From: Streptomyces rimosus
Lineage (GTDB): Bacteria; Actinomycetota; Actinomycetes; Streptomycetales; Streptomycetaceae
Length of the DNA: 64,000 nt
Direction of reading: 5' to 3'
Assembly (NCBI RefSeq): GCF_008704655.1
Contig: NZ_CP023688.1
Location: 5,067,001 to 5,131,000 of the forward strand
This document shows, one piece after another, positions 16,599-23,856 of this stretch. The notes below the pieces were generated by a model. It ran no database searches, was not told where the DNA came from, and worked only from the letters and a program-made list of their open reading frames with translations. The translations under genes were made by a program, and so were the position numbers. The first letter of the stretch is position 1. Each line of letters starts with the position of its first letter.

Positions 16599-17123
16599 AT
16601 GGATCTCCGCTTCGACCTGGACCCCGCCGTCACCCCCGAACTGGCCGACGGCATCCGTACGCTGTGGGCCGAGGTGTCCAACGCGGGCGGCGCCGTCGGT
16701 TACGTACCGCCGGTGACGCCCGAGGACGTACGCGGCGACCTGCTCGCCCACCTGGCGTCGATGTCCGAGGGGCACGCCCGGCTGATCGTGGGCCGCGACG
16801 GGCAGGGACGGGTGCGGGCCACCGCGTTCCTGCACCTGAACACCCACCGCATCCACCGGCACTGGCTGTGGGCCTCCACGGTGATGGTCCACCCCGGCCT
16901 CCAGGGGCAGGGCGCCGGCCGCGCCCTGCTGACGGCCGTGGAGGAGGCCGCCCGCTCGATGGACGGCGTCGAGGCCGTCCGGCTCACCTGCCGGGGCGGC
17001 AACGGCCTGGAGGACTTCTACCGGGCCTGCGGCTACAAGGAAGTCGGCCGGGTGCCGTCGGCGATCAAGGTGGCCGACGACGACTACCGGGACGACGTCA
17101 CCATGTGGCGGGAGCTGGCGTAG
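16599..17123 (+). CDS. GNAT-family N-acetyltransferase
   Basis: 174 aa. The acetyl-CoA loop motif is MVHPGLQGQGAGRALLTAVEEAA near residues 98-120, followed by LEDFYRACGYKEVGR, the usual motif B. ATG at 16599 has AAGGGA 8 nt upstream; the gap after mqnE is 29 nt, so cotranscription is likely. Acceptor unknown. Confidence 0.88.
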   Translation: MDLRFDLDPAVTPELADGIRTLWAEVSNAGGAVGYVPPVTPEDVRGDLLAHLASMSEGHARLIVGRDGQGRVRATAFLHLNTHRIHRHWLWASTVMVHPGLQGQGAGRALLTAVEEAARSMDGVEAVRLTCRGGNGLEDFYRACGYKEVGRVPSAIKVADDDYRDDVTMWRELA

Positions 17124-17247
17124 CCGGGCCGGGGCCGATGGCCGTCGTGCCACGCTCCGGTTCGGTGGGGGCCCGAAAGATCACGAATCGGGCTGTGCTT
17201 GACTGGATGCAGACCCTTTCGGTTGTCGTCGTGAAGAAGGTCCGCCC

Positions 17248-17538
17248 GTGAGTAGCCAGAAGTTCGCCACGCTCCGCTACACCGCCCTGCGCCTGGGGAT
17301 CTTCGTCGTGTGCTTCGCGCTGGTCTGGGTGCTGGCGTACTTCCACGTCATCCCGCTCGGCGTGGGCAGCTCCAACGCGGTGTGGCTGCTGCTGCTCGCG
17401 ATCGTGATCTCCGCGCCGCTGAGCTTCGTGCTCCTGCGCAAGCAGCGGGACGCGATGTCCGAGCAGATCGTGGCCAAGGTGGACAAGCAGAAGGCCCGTA
17501 TCGCGGCCAACGCCCGCCAGGAGGACGGCCTCCTGTAG
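17248..17538 (+). CDS. DUF4229 small membrane protein
   Basis: 96 aa. Two membrane segments (LRLGIFVVCFALVWVLAYFH and NAVWLLLLAIVISAPLSFVLL) followed by a charged helix (RKQRDAMSEQIVAKVDKQKAR). This is the DUF4229 layout, widespread next to menaquinone genes in actinobacteria. GTG start with AAGG about 9 nt upstream. TTGACT at 17199 may be its -35 box. Function unknown. Confidence 0.88.
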   Translation: MSSQKFATLRYTALRLGIFVVCFALVWVLAYFHVIPLGVGSSNAVWLLLLAIVISAPLSFVLLRKQRDAMSEQIVAKVDKQKARIAANARQEDGLL

Positions 17539-17567
17539 CGCGGGTACGGGTCGCCCCCGTACCCGCG
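17539..17567 (+). terminator. Terminator hairpin after DUF4229 gene
   Basis: 12-bp perfect stem (CGCGGGTACGGG and complement) with a 5-nt loop, starting directly after the stop codon. Confidence 0.8.
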
Positions 17568-17594
17568 GCGCTGTAACGCGCCTCACAGCCGACG

Positions 17595-17635
17595 GATGCC
17601 CCGTCGTGGAGAAAACCCCTCCACGGCGGGGCATC
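17595..17635 (+). terminator. Second terminator hairpin
   Basis: 17-bp stem (GATGCCCCGTCGTGGAG against CTCCACGGCGGGGCATC, one G-T pair) with loop AAAACCC. It insulates the leader-peptide region from upstream reading. Confidence 0.8.
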
Positions 17636-17677
17636 ACGCGTCTCACCGGACGATCCGGGCGTCTTCCGTCTCCCTCT

Positions 17678-17706
17678 CCCAAAGAATCTCTTTGGGTTCC
17701 CCAAAG
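17678..17706. repeat. Three alternating CCCAAAG/CTTTGGG arms
   Basis: CCCAAAG (17678-17684), CTTTGGG (17690-17696) and CCCAAAG (17700-17706) follow each other. The middle arm can pair with either neighbour, so two mutually exclusive hairpins or two overlapping operator sites are possible. The middle arm overlaps the likely -35 box (TTGGGT) of the leader-peptide promoter. Confidence 0.6.
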
Positions 17707-17715
17707 TTCAAGTGT

Positions 17716-17721
17716 TAACGT
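17716..17721 (+). promoter_or_regulatory. -10 box TAACGT of the leader-peptide transcript
   Basis: TAACGT lies 7 nt before ATG 17729, so the transcript would begin at the ATG. TTGGGT at 17692-17697 with an 18-bp spacer is the candidate -35. Confidence 0.55.
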
Positions 17722-17728
17722 GTTCGCC

Positions 17729-17833
17729 ATGAAGACAGCAGTAGCGCACCACCACACCACGGGCGTCCCGCTCGTGGCGCGCCTGCACGTCGATCTTTGC
17801 CGCTGTATGTCCGCGGCCTGTTGCCGCCGCTGA
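17729..17833 (+). CDS. Cysteine-rich attenuation leader peptide
   Basis: 34 codons. It contains LVARLHVDLCRCMSAACC, matching the Streptomyces leader-peptide pattern (R-x-HVDL-x-R followed by Cys) known from sulfur genes, and has four Cys codons (24, 26, 31, 32) clustered at the end. Ribosome stalling at Cys codons when Cys-tRNA is scarce would alter folding of the 116-nt stretch before the symporter gene. Several short self-complementary pieces (for example GATCC-CGTAC-GGATC near 17852) lie there but I cannot fold a clear terminator. An in-frame ORF extending back to 17606 runs through a terminator and is rejected as the start. Confidence 0.75.
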   Translation: MKTAVAHHHTTGVPLVARLHVDLCRCMSAACCRR

Positions 17834-17949
17834 TCCCAGCTCGCAGCGGCCGGAGATCCCGTACGGATCGGTTACGGACCTCCTGTCTCCTGGCGCTGTG
17901 CGCCGTCTCCTCACCCTTTCGACGCCTGTCTGTCCCCGGAGTGTGTCCG

Positions 17950-19275
17950 TTGTCCACCACGTCTTCCGAGACCGGGCGGTCCCCCGAGACCGCCAGAACC
18001 TTCCCGATACCCAAGGTCCCGTTCTGGGCCCAGATCCTGCTCGGCCTCGTCCTCGGTGTGCTGCTCGGCTGGATCGCCAAGAGCGGTGACATCTCCTGGC
18101 TGAAGACCACCCTCGACACCATCGGCCACCTCTTCGTCCAGCTGCTCAAGCTGGCCGTGGCCCCGCTGGTCTTCTTCGCCATCCTGGTCTCGATCACCAA
18201 CCTGCGGCAGGTCAACAACGCCGCCCGGCTGGCCACCCGCACCCTGCTGTGGTTCATGGTCACCTCGCTGATCGCGGTCGCCATCGGCATGGCGATCGGC
18301 CTGATCAGCAACCCCGGCGCGGGCACCGGCCTGACCCCCAAGGACGGCAAGCTCCCCGAGCACGCCGGCTCCTGGATCGACTTCCTGACCGGCATCGTCC
18401 CCAAGGACGTCATCACGCCCTTCACCGAGCTGAAGGTCATGCAGATCGTCTTCATGGCGACGGTGGCCGGCATCGCGGCCCTGAAGCTGGGCGACCGCGC
18501 CGAGCCGGTGCTGCGCCTGAGCCGCTCCGCGCTGGAGCTGCTGCAAAAGGCCCTGTGGTGGGTCATCCGGCTCGCCCCGATCGGCTCCCTCGGCCTGATC
18601 GGCTACGCCATCGCGGACTACGGCTGGGACCTGATCAGCAAGTACGCGACGTTCACCGTCGACATCTACGTCGGCTGCGCGATCGTGCTGTTCGGCGTCT
18701 ACCCGCTGCTGCTGTCGGTCTTCGCCAAGGCCAACCCGCTGCACTTCTTCAAGGGCGCCTGGCCCGCCATCCAGCTGGCGTTCGTCTCCCGCTCCTCGGT
18801 CGGCACCATGCCGCTGACCCAGAAGGTCACCGAGCGCCTGGGCGTCCCCAAGGAGTACGCGTCCTTCGCGGTGCCCTTCGGCTCCACGACCAAGATGGAC
18901 GGCTGCGCCTCCATCTACCCGGCGCTCGCGGCGATCTTCATCGCCCAGATCTTCGACGTCCCCCTCGGCATCGGCGACTACGTCCTGATCGCCTTCGTCT
19001 CGGTCATCGGCTCCGCCGCCACCGCCGGCCTCACCGGCGCCACCGTCATGCTCACCCTCACCCTGTCCACCCTCGGCCTCCCCCTGGAGGGCGTCGGTCT
19101 GCTGATGGCGATCGACCCGATCCTGGACATGATGCGGACGGCTACGAATGTGGCGGGCCAGGTTGTAACGCCGTTGATCGTGGCCGCGCAGGAGAAGATC
19201 CTCGACCGCGACAAGTACGACTCGGCGACGTCCTCTCCCGTGGACGAGACGCAGTCGGTGGCTGCCGCCGCCTGA
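17950..19275 (+). CDS. Dicarboxylate/amino acid:cation symporter (DAACS), probable cystine importer
   Basis: 441 aa, eight membrane segments plus two re-entrant hairpins. The Ser-rich hairpin SRSSVGTMP (residues 280-288) and the segment KMDGCASIYPALAA (315-328) are transport-site motifs; the DGCASIYPAL wording resembles TcyP-type cystine carriers rather than glutamate carriers. Sodium or proton drives uptake. TTG at 17950 has GGAG 8 nt upstream; frames upstream are not supported. The cysteine-rich leader peptide just upstream independently points to sulfur amino acid uptake. Followed by a 20-bp terminator. Confidence 0.88.
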   Translation: MSTTSSETGRSPETARTFPIPKVPFWAQILLGLVLGVLLGWIAKSGDISWLKTTLDTIGHLFVQLLKLAVAPLVFFAILVSITNLRQVNNAARLATRTLLWFMVTSLIAVAIGMAIGLISNPGAGTGLTPKDGKLPEHAGSWIDFLTGIVPKDVITPFTELKVMQIVFMATVAGIAALKLGDRAEPVLRLSRSALELLQKALWWVIRLAPIGSLGLIGYAIADYGWDLISKYATFTVDIYVGCAIVLFGVYPLLLSVFAKANPLHFFKGAWPAIQLAFVSRSSVGTMPLTQKVTERLGVPKEYASFAVPFGSTTKMDGCASIYPALAAIFIAQIFDVPLGIGDYVLIAFVSVIGSAATAGLTGATVMLTLTLSTLGLPLEGVGLLMAIDPILDMMRTATNVAGQVVTPLIVAAQEKILDRDKYDSATSSPVDETQSVAAAA

Positions 19276-19293
19276 CGACCCTGATTCGTCCGC

Positions 19294-19337
19294 CGTCCGT
19301 GCCCCCGTACCCGCCTCCGGGTACGGGGGCACGGACG
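19294..19337. terminator. Perfect 20-bp bidirectional terminator
   Basis: Stem CGTCCGTGCCCCCGTACCCG with loop CCTC, between the symporter and the convergent recombinase gene. Confidence 0.9.
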
Positions 19338-19348
19338 TGTTCACGCGG

Positions 19349-20770
19349 TCAGCCCGAAGCCGGTGTGATCCTGATCGACGTGGTCTCGGGAGGCTTGCGC
19401 CGCCCGCGACCGACGCTGAACACGTCGACGTGGTCGATCACCGAAGCCACGATGGCCCGGCGGCGTTCGAGGTTTTCCACGGTCTCGTCCGCCCAGACCG
19501 CCGGCGCATCGCTCTCTGTACGGGAGCGGCGGACGACTGACGCGGCCGCACGGGCCCGGAGCGTCCGGAGTTCTTCGCGGAGGTGGGCCAACGAATCGAA
19601 GTAGTCCTCGTCCGCCATCCGGCCGTCCTTCCAACGGCCCCGGAGCGTCCGGATACGGGCCTCCAGGAGGCCGATCCCGCCCCTGAAGTCCTCGGCCGGA
19701 GCCTCTTGCCGCTGCGGCTCCCGTGCGCTGAGAGCCGCCGCGATCACCTCGTTGAGCTGTTGTTCGATCCACACGTACTTGCGGCTGACCTTCCCGCAGC
19801 CGAGACGGCCGTCCTTGCCCCGCTGGCCCGAATGGCAGAACGTACGCCGGAACGTCCGTCCCTGAACGGTTGCCCACTGGACGCGCAGGGCCGACCCGCA
19901 GTTCCCGCACCGCAGGAATCCCGAATACAGGTGCTTCCGCCTGCCGGAGCCGTGCGGTGCCGGTGTGGCCCGGCTGTCGAGCAGCGCTTGTACGGTCTCC
20001 CACTGCTCCCGGGTCAGTGGCGCGGCGTAGACGCTGTCCCCGATGTCCTGCCCCTTGTACGTGACGATTCCGCCGGTCCGCTCGGAGCGGTACACCCGCT
20101 TCACGGACTGGATCGTCCAGGCGCCGCCCTGAGGAGATGTGGAGCCGCAGGAGTTCCAGAACCGGGCCACGTCGCCGGGAGTCTTCGGGTTCCGGTCCAT
20201 GAGCATCCGGTGGCCCTCGCGGACGAGTTCGGTCTCGGCCTGGTCCAGCTCCTGGAAGCACGATCCTTCCTTGAAGCCGAACTGCCGCTTTCCGCCCGCG
20301 TGCGGTTTGCCCTGCTCCCTGCGCTGCAGGAGAGAGGTGTTGATCCTCTCCGACATGCGCTCGGTCTCCTGCTGGGCCACGGCGCCCTTGATCGTCAGGA
20401 TCATGCGTCCGCCGGCGGTCGATGTGTCTTCGCCCTCCGTCGTGGCGAACGCGAAGCCGTGTTTCTGCTGCTCCTCCAGGAAGCCGGCCAACTCGCTGAT
20501 CCGACGCGTCAGACGGTCGATGGAGTGGACGACGATGCCGTCGATGAAGCCGTCGCGCGCGTCGCGGAGCATCTCCGTGTAGGCGGGGCGGCCGCGCTTG
20601 CTGGTGGTCGACGCGGACACGTCGTTCTCCGGGTAGACCTTGAGGACGGACCAGCCCATGCGCTCGCAGAGCTCCCGGCACGCCTTCTCCTGGCGCTGGA
20701 CGCCGAGCTCCTCGCCTTTGCGGTCCTTGCTGATCCGGACGTAGATCCCCGCACGCTTCGGCTTGGCCAT
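19349..20770 (-). CDS. Large serine recombinase (orphan integrase-like)
   Basis: 473 aa. Resolvase domain with nucleophile Ser14 (YVRISKD) and catalytic arginines around residues 86-90 (SIDRLTRR); recombinase domain with GKRQFGFKEG; a zinc ribbon near 315-355 (RCGNCG ... FCHSG ... LGCGK); then a coiled-coil-like helix (EDYFDSLAHLREELRTLRARA). ATG at 20770 has AGGGG about 6 nt upstream; the ORF extends 19 codons further. These enzymes normally integrate phages or mobile elements, yet no phage gene, excisionase or flanking duplication is visible. It may be the remnant of a lost element or an integrase whose element lies elsewhere. Confidence 0.88.
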   Translation of the reverse strand: MAKPKRAGIYVRISKDRKGEELGVQRQEKACRELCERMGWSVLKVYPENDVSASTTSKRGRPAYTEMLRDARDGFIDGIVVHSIDRLTRRISELAGFLEEQQKHGFAFATTEGEDTSTAGGRMILTIKGAVAQQETERMSERINTSLLQRREQGKPHAGGKRQFGFKEGSCFQELDQAETELVREGHRMLMDRNPKTPGDVARFWNSCGSTSPQGGAWTIQSVKRVYRSERTGGIVTYKGQDIGDSVYAAPLTREQWETVQALLDSRATPAPHGSGRRKHLYSGFLRCGNCGSALRVQWATVQGRTFRRTFCHSGQRGKDGRLGCGKVSRKYVWIEQQLNEVIAAALSAREPQRQEAPAEDFRGGIGLLEARIRTLRGRWKDGRMADEDYFDSLAHLREELRTLRARAAASVVRRSRTESDAPAVWADETVENLERRRAIVASVIDHVDVFSVGRGRRKPPETTSIRITPASG

Positions 20771-20918
20771 GCCCCACCCCTGGTCACAGACGACATACCG
20801 CGCTCTGACCAACGTGCATACAGACAATACGGTTACGGCTGTTGTCCGGCGGGCCGTTGTGCCGATGCTGGGCCCCGGGCCGAAGGAACGGCCCGGAACG
20901 TGACGCGCTCGGTCCCCC

Positions 20919-21806
20919 TCAGCCCACCTTCCCCGTATGCGCCAGAATCGCCTCCGCCAGCGGCCCCTGCACCTCCGGCGGCAGTGCGTGGCCCATGCCC
21001 GGGATTTCCACCAGGTTGGCGCCTTGGATGACCTGGGCCAGGTGCTGGGGGTGCGGCGGTGGGAAGACCGGTTCGGCGGGGGCGGATATGACGAGGGTGG
21101 GGACCTCGGTGGTGGCCAGGGCCTCGGTGCGGAGCATGCCGGAGTGGTCGGCGCGGGCGGGGGCGGTGGAGACGTCGTAGCGGCCGGTGTGTTCGATGAT
21201 GCGGCGTTCCAGGTCGCGGTAGTGGGCGGGGTCGAACGGCAGCTGTCCGCCGCTGAGCACCCGCCAGTGCTCCACCCGCCGGTCGAGTTCGGCCTCCAGG
21301 CCGTGGTCCTCGACCGGGCGGGCCCACATCTCCAGTACTTCCGGCGCGATGCCGGGCAGTTCGTCGACGGGGACTTCGGTGCCGTCCGGGCGGGTGTACG
21401 GGGTGGTGCTCATCGCGGAGGTGCCCATCAGGGTGGCGCTGAGGACGCGGTCGGGGTGGTCGGCGAGGACGATTTGGGTCAGCATCCCGCCGAGGGACAG
21501 TCCCACCAGGTGCGCCCGCTCGATGCCGAGGCCGTCGAGGACGCGGACGATGTCCTGCGCCAGGTCCGTGATGCGGTACGGCTGCTCGTCGAAGGACCAG
21601 GTGGAGCGGCCGGTGTCGCGGTGGTCGTAACGGATGACGCGGTGCTGGACGGCGAGCGCGTCCACGAACGGTTCCGGCCAGCCGAGGCCGGCGGCCTGGG
21701 CACCCATGACGAGCAGCAGTGGGGGCGCGTCGGCCGGGCCGCGCTGCTCGGTCCACAGGCGCACGCCCGGGGCCGCGTCCACGAACTGCTGGTGCGCCTG
21801 CTGCAT
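20919..21806 (-). CDS. Alpha/beta hydrolase
   Basis: 295 aa. Oxyanion-side motif LLVMGAQAAGLGW, nucleophile elbow GLSLGG, catalytic His near the end in GMGHALP. The IRYDHRDTGRSTW segment resembles the DHRGxGxS region of lactonases, haloperoxidase-like and polyketide-hydrolysing enzymes, so substrate is open. ATG at 21806 has GGAAGGA 8 nt upstream. A 9+9 bp inverted repeat lies 25 nt upstream. The 112 bp after its stop, before the recombinase, hold nothing I can support. Confidence 0.85.
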   Translation of the reverse strand: MQQAHQQFVDAAPGVRLWTEQRGPADAPPLLLVMGAQAAGLGWPEPFVDALAVQHRVIRYDHRDTGRSTWSFDEQPYRITDLAQDIVRVLDGLGIERAHLVGLSLGGMLTQIVLADHPDRVLSATLMGTSAMSTTPYTRPDGTEVPVDELPGIAPEVLEMWARPVEDHGLEAELDRRVEHWRVLSGGQLPFDPAHYRDLERRIIEHTGRYDVSTAPARADHSGMLRTEALATTEVPTLVISAPAEPVFPPPHPQHLAQVIQGANLVEIPGMGHALPPEVQGPLAEAILAHTGKVG

Positions 21807-21830
21807 GGCGGGGTCCTTCCGTCGAACTGA

Positions 21831-21854
21831 ACGAGACGAGTCGTATCGTCTCGT
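21831..21854. promoter_or_regulatory. Inverted-repeat operator in hydrolase promoter
   Basis: ACGAGACGA, 6 nt, TCGTCTCGT: perfect 9-bp arms. The form is typical of TetR-family operators and it lies 25-48 nt upstream of the hydrolase ATG. The divergent TetR gene at 21946 is one candidate binder, but its own promoter holds a different motif. Confidence 0.5.
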
Positions 21855-21905
21855 AAACGAAGCGATCACGTCAAGACCGGGCGGACAAGGCGGGAAAACG
21901 TAAAC

Positions 21906-21919
21906 TTACTTGGGGGTAA
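21906..21919. promoter_or_regulatory. TTACTTNNNNGTAA operator upstream of tetR-type gene
   Basis: TTACTTGGGGGTAA lies 27-40 nt before the GTG at 21946. Ten of 14 bases match the perfect palindrome at 23686-23699 between the maoC-type and acyl-CoA ligase genes. Autoregulation plus control of that locus is inferred. Confidence 0.5.
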
Positions 21920-21945
21920 AGGGGCGGGACAGAAGGGCAATTGGT

Positions 21946-22602
21946 GTGGGAGCTGTGAAGAGCAAGCGGATGCCGCGGGCCGTACGGGAGCAGCAGATGC
22001 TCGACGCGGCCGTGCTGACCTTCGCGCGGCGCGGGTACCGGGCGGCCTCGATGGATGAGATCGCCGAGGTGGCCGGGGTGTCGAAGCCGCTGGTCTATCT
22101 GTATCTGAACTCCAAGGAGGAGCTGTTCAGCGCCGTCATCCGGCGGGAGGCGGCGGCGCTCGCCGAGGCCGTACGGGCGGCGGTGGAGCCGGGGGTGTCC
22201 GCCGACCGGCAGCTGTGGAGCGGGCTGAAGGGATTCTTCGCACACACGGCCGAGCATCCGGACGGCTGGACGGTGCTCCACCAGCAGGCCCGTACCCAGG
22301 GCGAGCCGTTCGCGGTCGAAGTCGCCGTGCTGCGCGCCGAGATCGTCGAATTCGTCACCGCGATGATCGGGGCGGCGGCCCAGGAGGCGGGCTGCGACCG
22401 GGAACCGGCCGCCCGCGAAGTCTCCGGACTGGCGCACGCCCTGGTGGGCGCCGCCGAATCACTGGCCGACTGGGCCAACTCCGGCGGCCCGGGCGCGGGG
22501 GAGCGCCCGCCCGCCAAGGACACCGCGGCGACGCTGATGAACTTCGCGTGGGCCGGGCTGGGGCGGCTGATGGCCGGGGAGCGGTGGTCGCCGGGGAGTT
22601 GA
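21946..22602 (+). CDS. TetR-family transcriptional repressor
   Basis: 218 aa. N-terminal TetR domain: MLDAAVLTFARRGYRAASMDEIAEVAGVSKPLVYLYLNSKEELF with the recognition helix around SKPLVYLY. GTG at 21946 has AAGG 8 nt upstream; GTG at 21955 is an alternative. The C-terminal ligand pocket is Ala/Glu rich with no recognisable ligand. Gene content next door (MaoC-type hydratase, acyl-CoA ligase) suggests an acyl-CoA inducer. A short GGCGCC-based hairpin (22613-22633) separates it from the convergent maoC-type gene. Confidence 0.88.
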   Translation: MGAVKSKRMPRAVREQQMLDAAVLTFARRGYRAASMDEIAEVAGVSKPLVYLYLNSKEELFSAVIRREAAALAEAVRAAVEPGVSADRQLWSGLKGFFAHTAEHPDGWTVLHQQARTQGEPFAVEVAVLRAEIVEFVTAMIGAAAQEAGCDREPAAREVSGLAHALVGAAESLADWANSGGPGAGERPPAKDTAATLMNFAWAGLGRLMAGERWSPGS

Positions 22603-22638
22603 GGCCGTAGGGGGCGCCTTCCAGGGGGGCGCCGTCCC

Positions 22639-23658
22639 TCACACGTCCGTCTCCACCCGCCCCTCCAGGTGCACACGCGTCCGGCCGTCCGGGCCGCCGA
22701 GCAACTGGAAGCTGCCGCCCGTACGCGTGGTCTCGTAGGCGTACGAAACGGTGGCGGGCAGCAGCACCGGGGCCCGGAATTCCGCCGATATGCGCAGCGA
22801 CGGCGTGCCCGGCAGCACCGCCTCGGCGGCGCAGCGGGCGAATGTCCACATGCCGTGCGCGATGGCGCGCGGGAAGCCGAGCGGGCGGGCCGTGAGGGCG
22901 TGGAGGTGGATCGGGTTGTAGTCGCCGGAGACGGCGGCGTGCCGGCGGCCGAGGTCCGTCGGCAGGCGCCATTGGGCGCGTACGGGCAGCTCACGCGGGC
23001 GGGCGGGGGCCGCCTGGAAACCGGCGCCCCGCGCCCCCTCGCCCTCGGCCGTCCGGTGCCGCGCCAGATACGTGCTGCGGTCGTGCCACACCAGCGCGTC
23101 CCCCCGGCGCGCCTCGGTCGTCATGACGACCTCGGTGCCGCGCCGGTGTGCCCGCAACGCGGCCGCGAACACGGTCAGTTCGAGGGTGTCGGTCGGGTGC
23201 AGTGGCGCGTACTGGGTGATCTCGATGCCGGTGTGCACCAGGCCGAGCATCGGCAGCGGGAAGTCCCGTGTGCTCATCAGCCGTGCGGCCAGCGGGAATC
23301 CGAGGATGTGCGGATAGGTGACGGGCAGCGGCTCGGCGGCGTCGTAGCCGCAGACCCGCGCGTACGAGGCGGCGCGGCCGAGCCCGATGCGTACGGCGGG
23401 CAGTATGAGGCGGGTGCGCGGCAGGGCGGCGTCCGGGCGCGGGTGCTTGCCGATCCCGGTCAGGACGCCCTTGGCCAGCGCGGGCAGCAGCCGTGGCGGG
23501 CGGGACCGGCCGGTCGCCGCGCCGCCCGGTGCGCCGCCCGGCGCCTCGCCCGGCATCAGGCACCCGGCCGGTGCGGTGCGCGGCGCTGCCGGGGCGCGCG
23601 GCGGGCGAGGAGGCGCCGCGGGGCCGGATCGGGGGGACGGAAGACGGTGTTCGGGCAT
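22639..23658 (-). CDS. MaoC-family acyl dehydratase/hydratase
   Basis: 339 aa with a double hot-dog layout. The C-terminal hydratase motif is RRHAAVSGDYNPIHLHALTARPLGFPRAIAHGMW, with catalytic Asp and His in DYNPIH. The first 60 residues are Pro/Ala/Arg-rich and likely disordered. ATG at 23658 has GGAG 7 nt upstream. It would hydrate or dehydrate enoyl/3-hydroxyacyl thioesters. It is divergent from an acyl-CoA ligase gene across a shared palindrome, so the two are likely co-controlled. Confidence 0.87.
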   Translation of the reverse strand: MPEHRLPSPRSGPAAPPRPPRAPAAPRTAPAGCLMPGEAPGGAPGGAATGRSRPPRLLPALAKGVLTGIGKHPRPDAALPRTRLILPAVRIGLGRAASYARVCGYDAAEPLPVTYPHILGFPLAARLMSTRDFPLPMLGLVHTGIEITQYAPLHPTDTLELTVFAAALRAHRRGTEVVMTTEARRGDALVWHDRSTYLARHRTAEGEGARGAGFQAAPARPRELPVRAQWRLPTDLGRRHAAVSGDYNPIHLHALTARPLGFPRAIAHGMWTFARCAAEAVLPGTPSLRISAEFRAPVLLPATVSYAYETTRTGGSFQLLGGPDGRTRVHLEGRVETDV

Positions 23659-23685
23659 TGGCCAACTCCTGGTCCTCGCGTAAAT

Positions 23686-23699
23686 TTACTTCGAAGTAA
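23686..23699. promoter_or_regulatory. Palindrome TTACTTCGAAGTAA in a divergent promoter
   Basis: Perfect 14-bp palindrome. TAAATT on the minus strand and TAAGGT on the plus strand are TANNNT -10 boxes that overlap its two ends, so a bound repressor would block both the maoC-type gene and the acyl-CoA ligase gene. A further TTACT follows at 23702. Confidence 0.6.
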
Positions 23700-23856
23700 G
23701 GTTACTGTCGGGTCAGGTGATGGTCGAGGGTGCGGCCGCGAGGCGCCGCGCTGTCACGGCCCCGAACGGGCCTGCTCCTGAGGTCCGTTGGGGTCCGCGC
23801 CGCCGGGCGCCTGGGTGTGCCGGCCGCCGCGCTCACCGCGGGACGAGGAGCCGCTC

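Noticed and set aside
17606..17728. 75-aa form of the leader peptide
   Set aside because: The added part crosses a terminator hairpin and the promoter; the -10 box points to the ATG at 17729.
20833..21756. 307-aa minus-strand frame over the hydrolase
   Set aside because: Out-of-frame Arg/Pro/His-rich shadow of the alpha/beta hydrolase gene.
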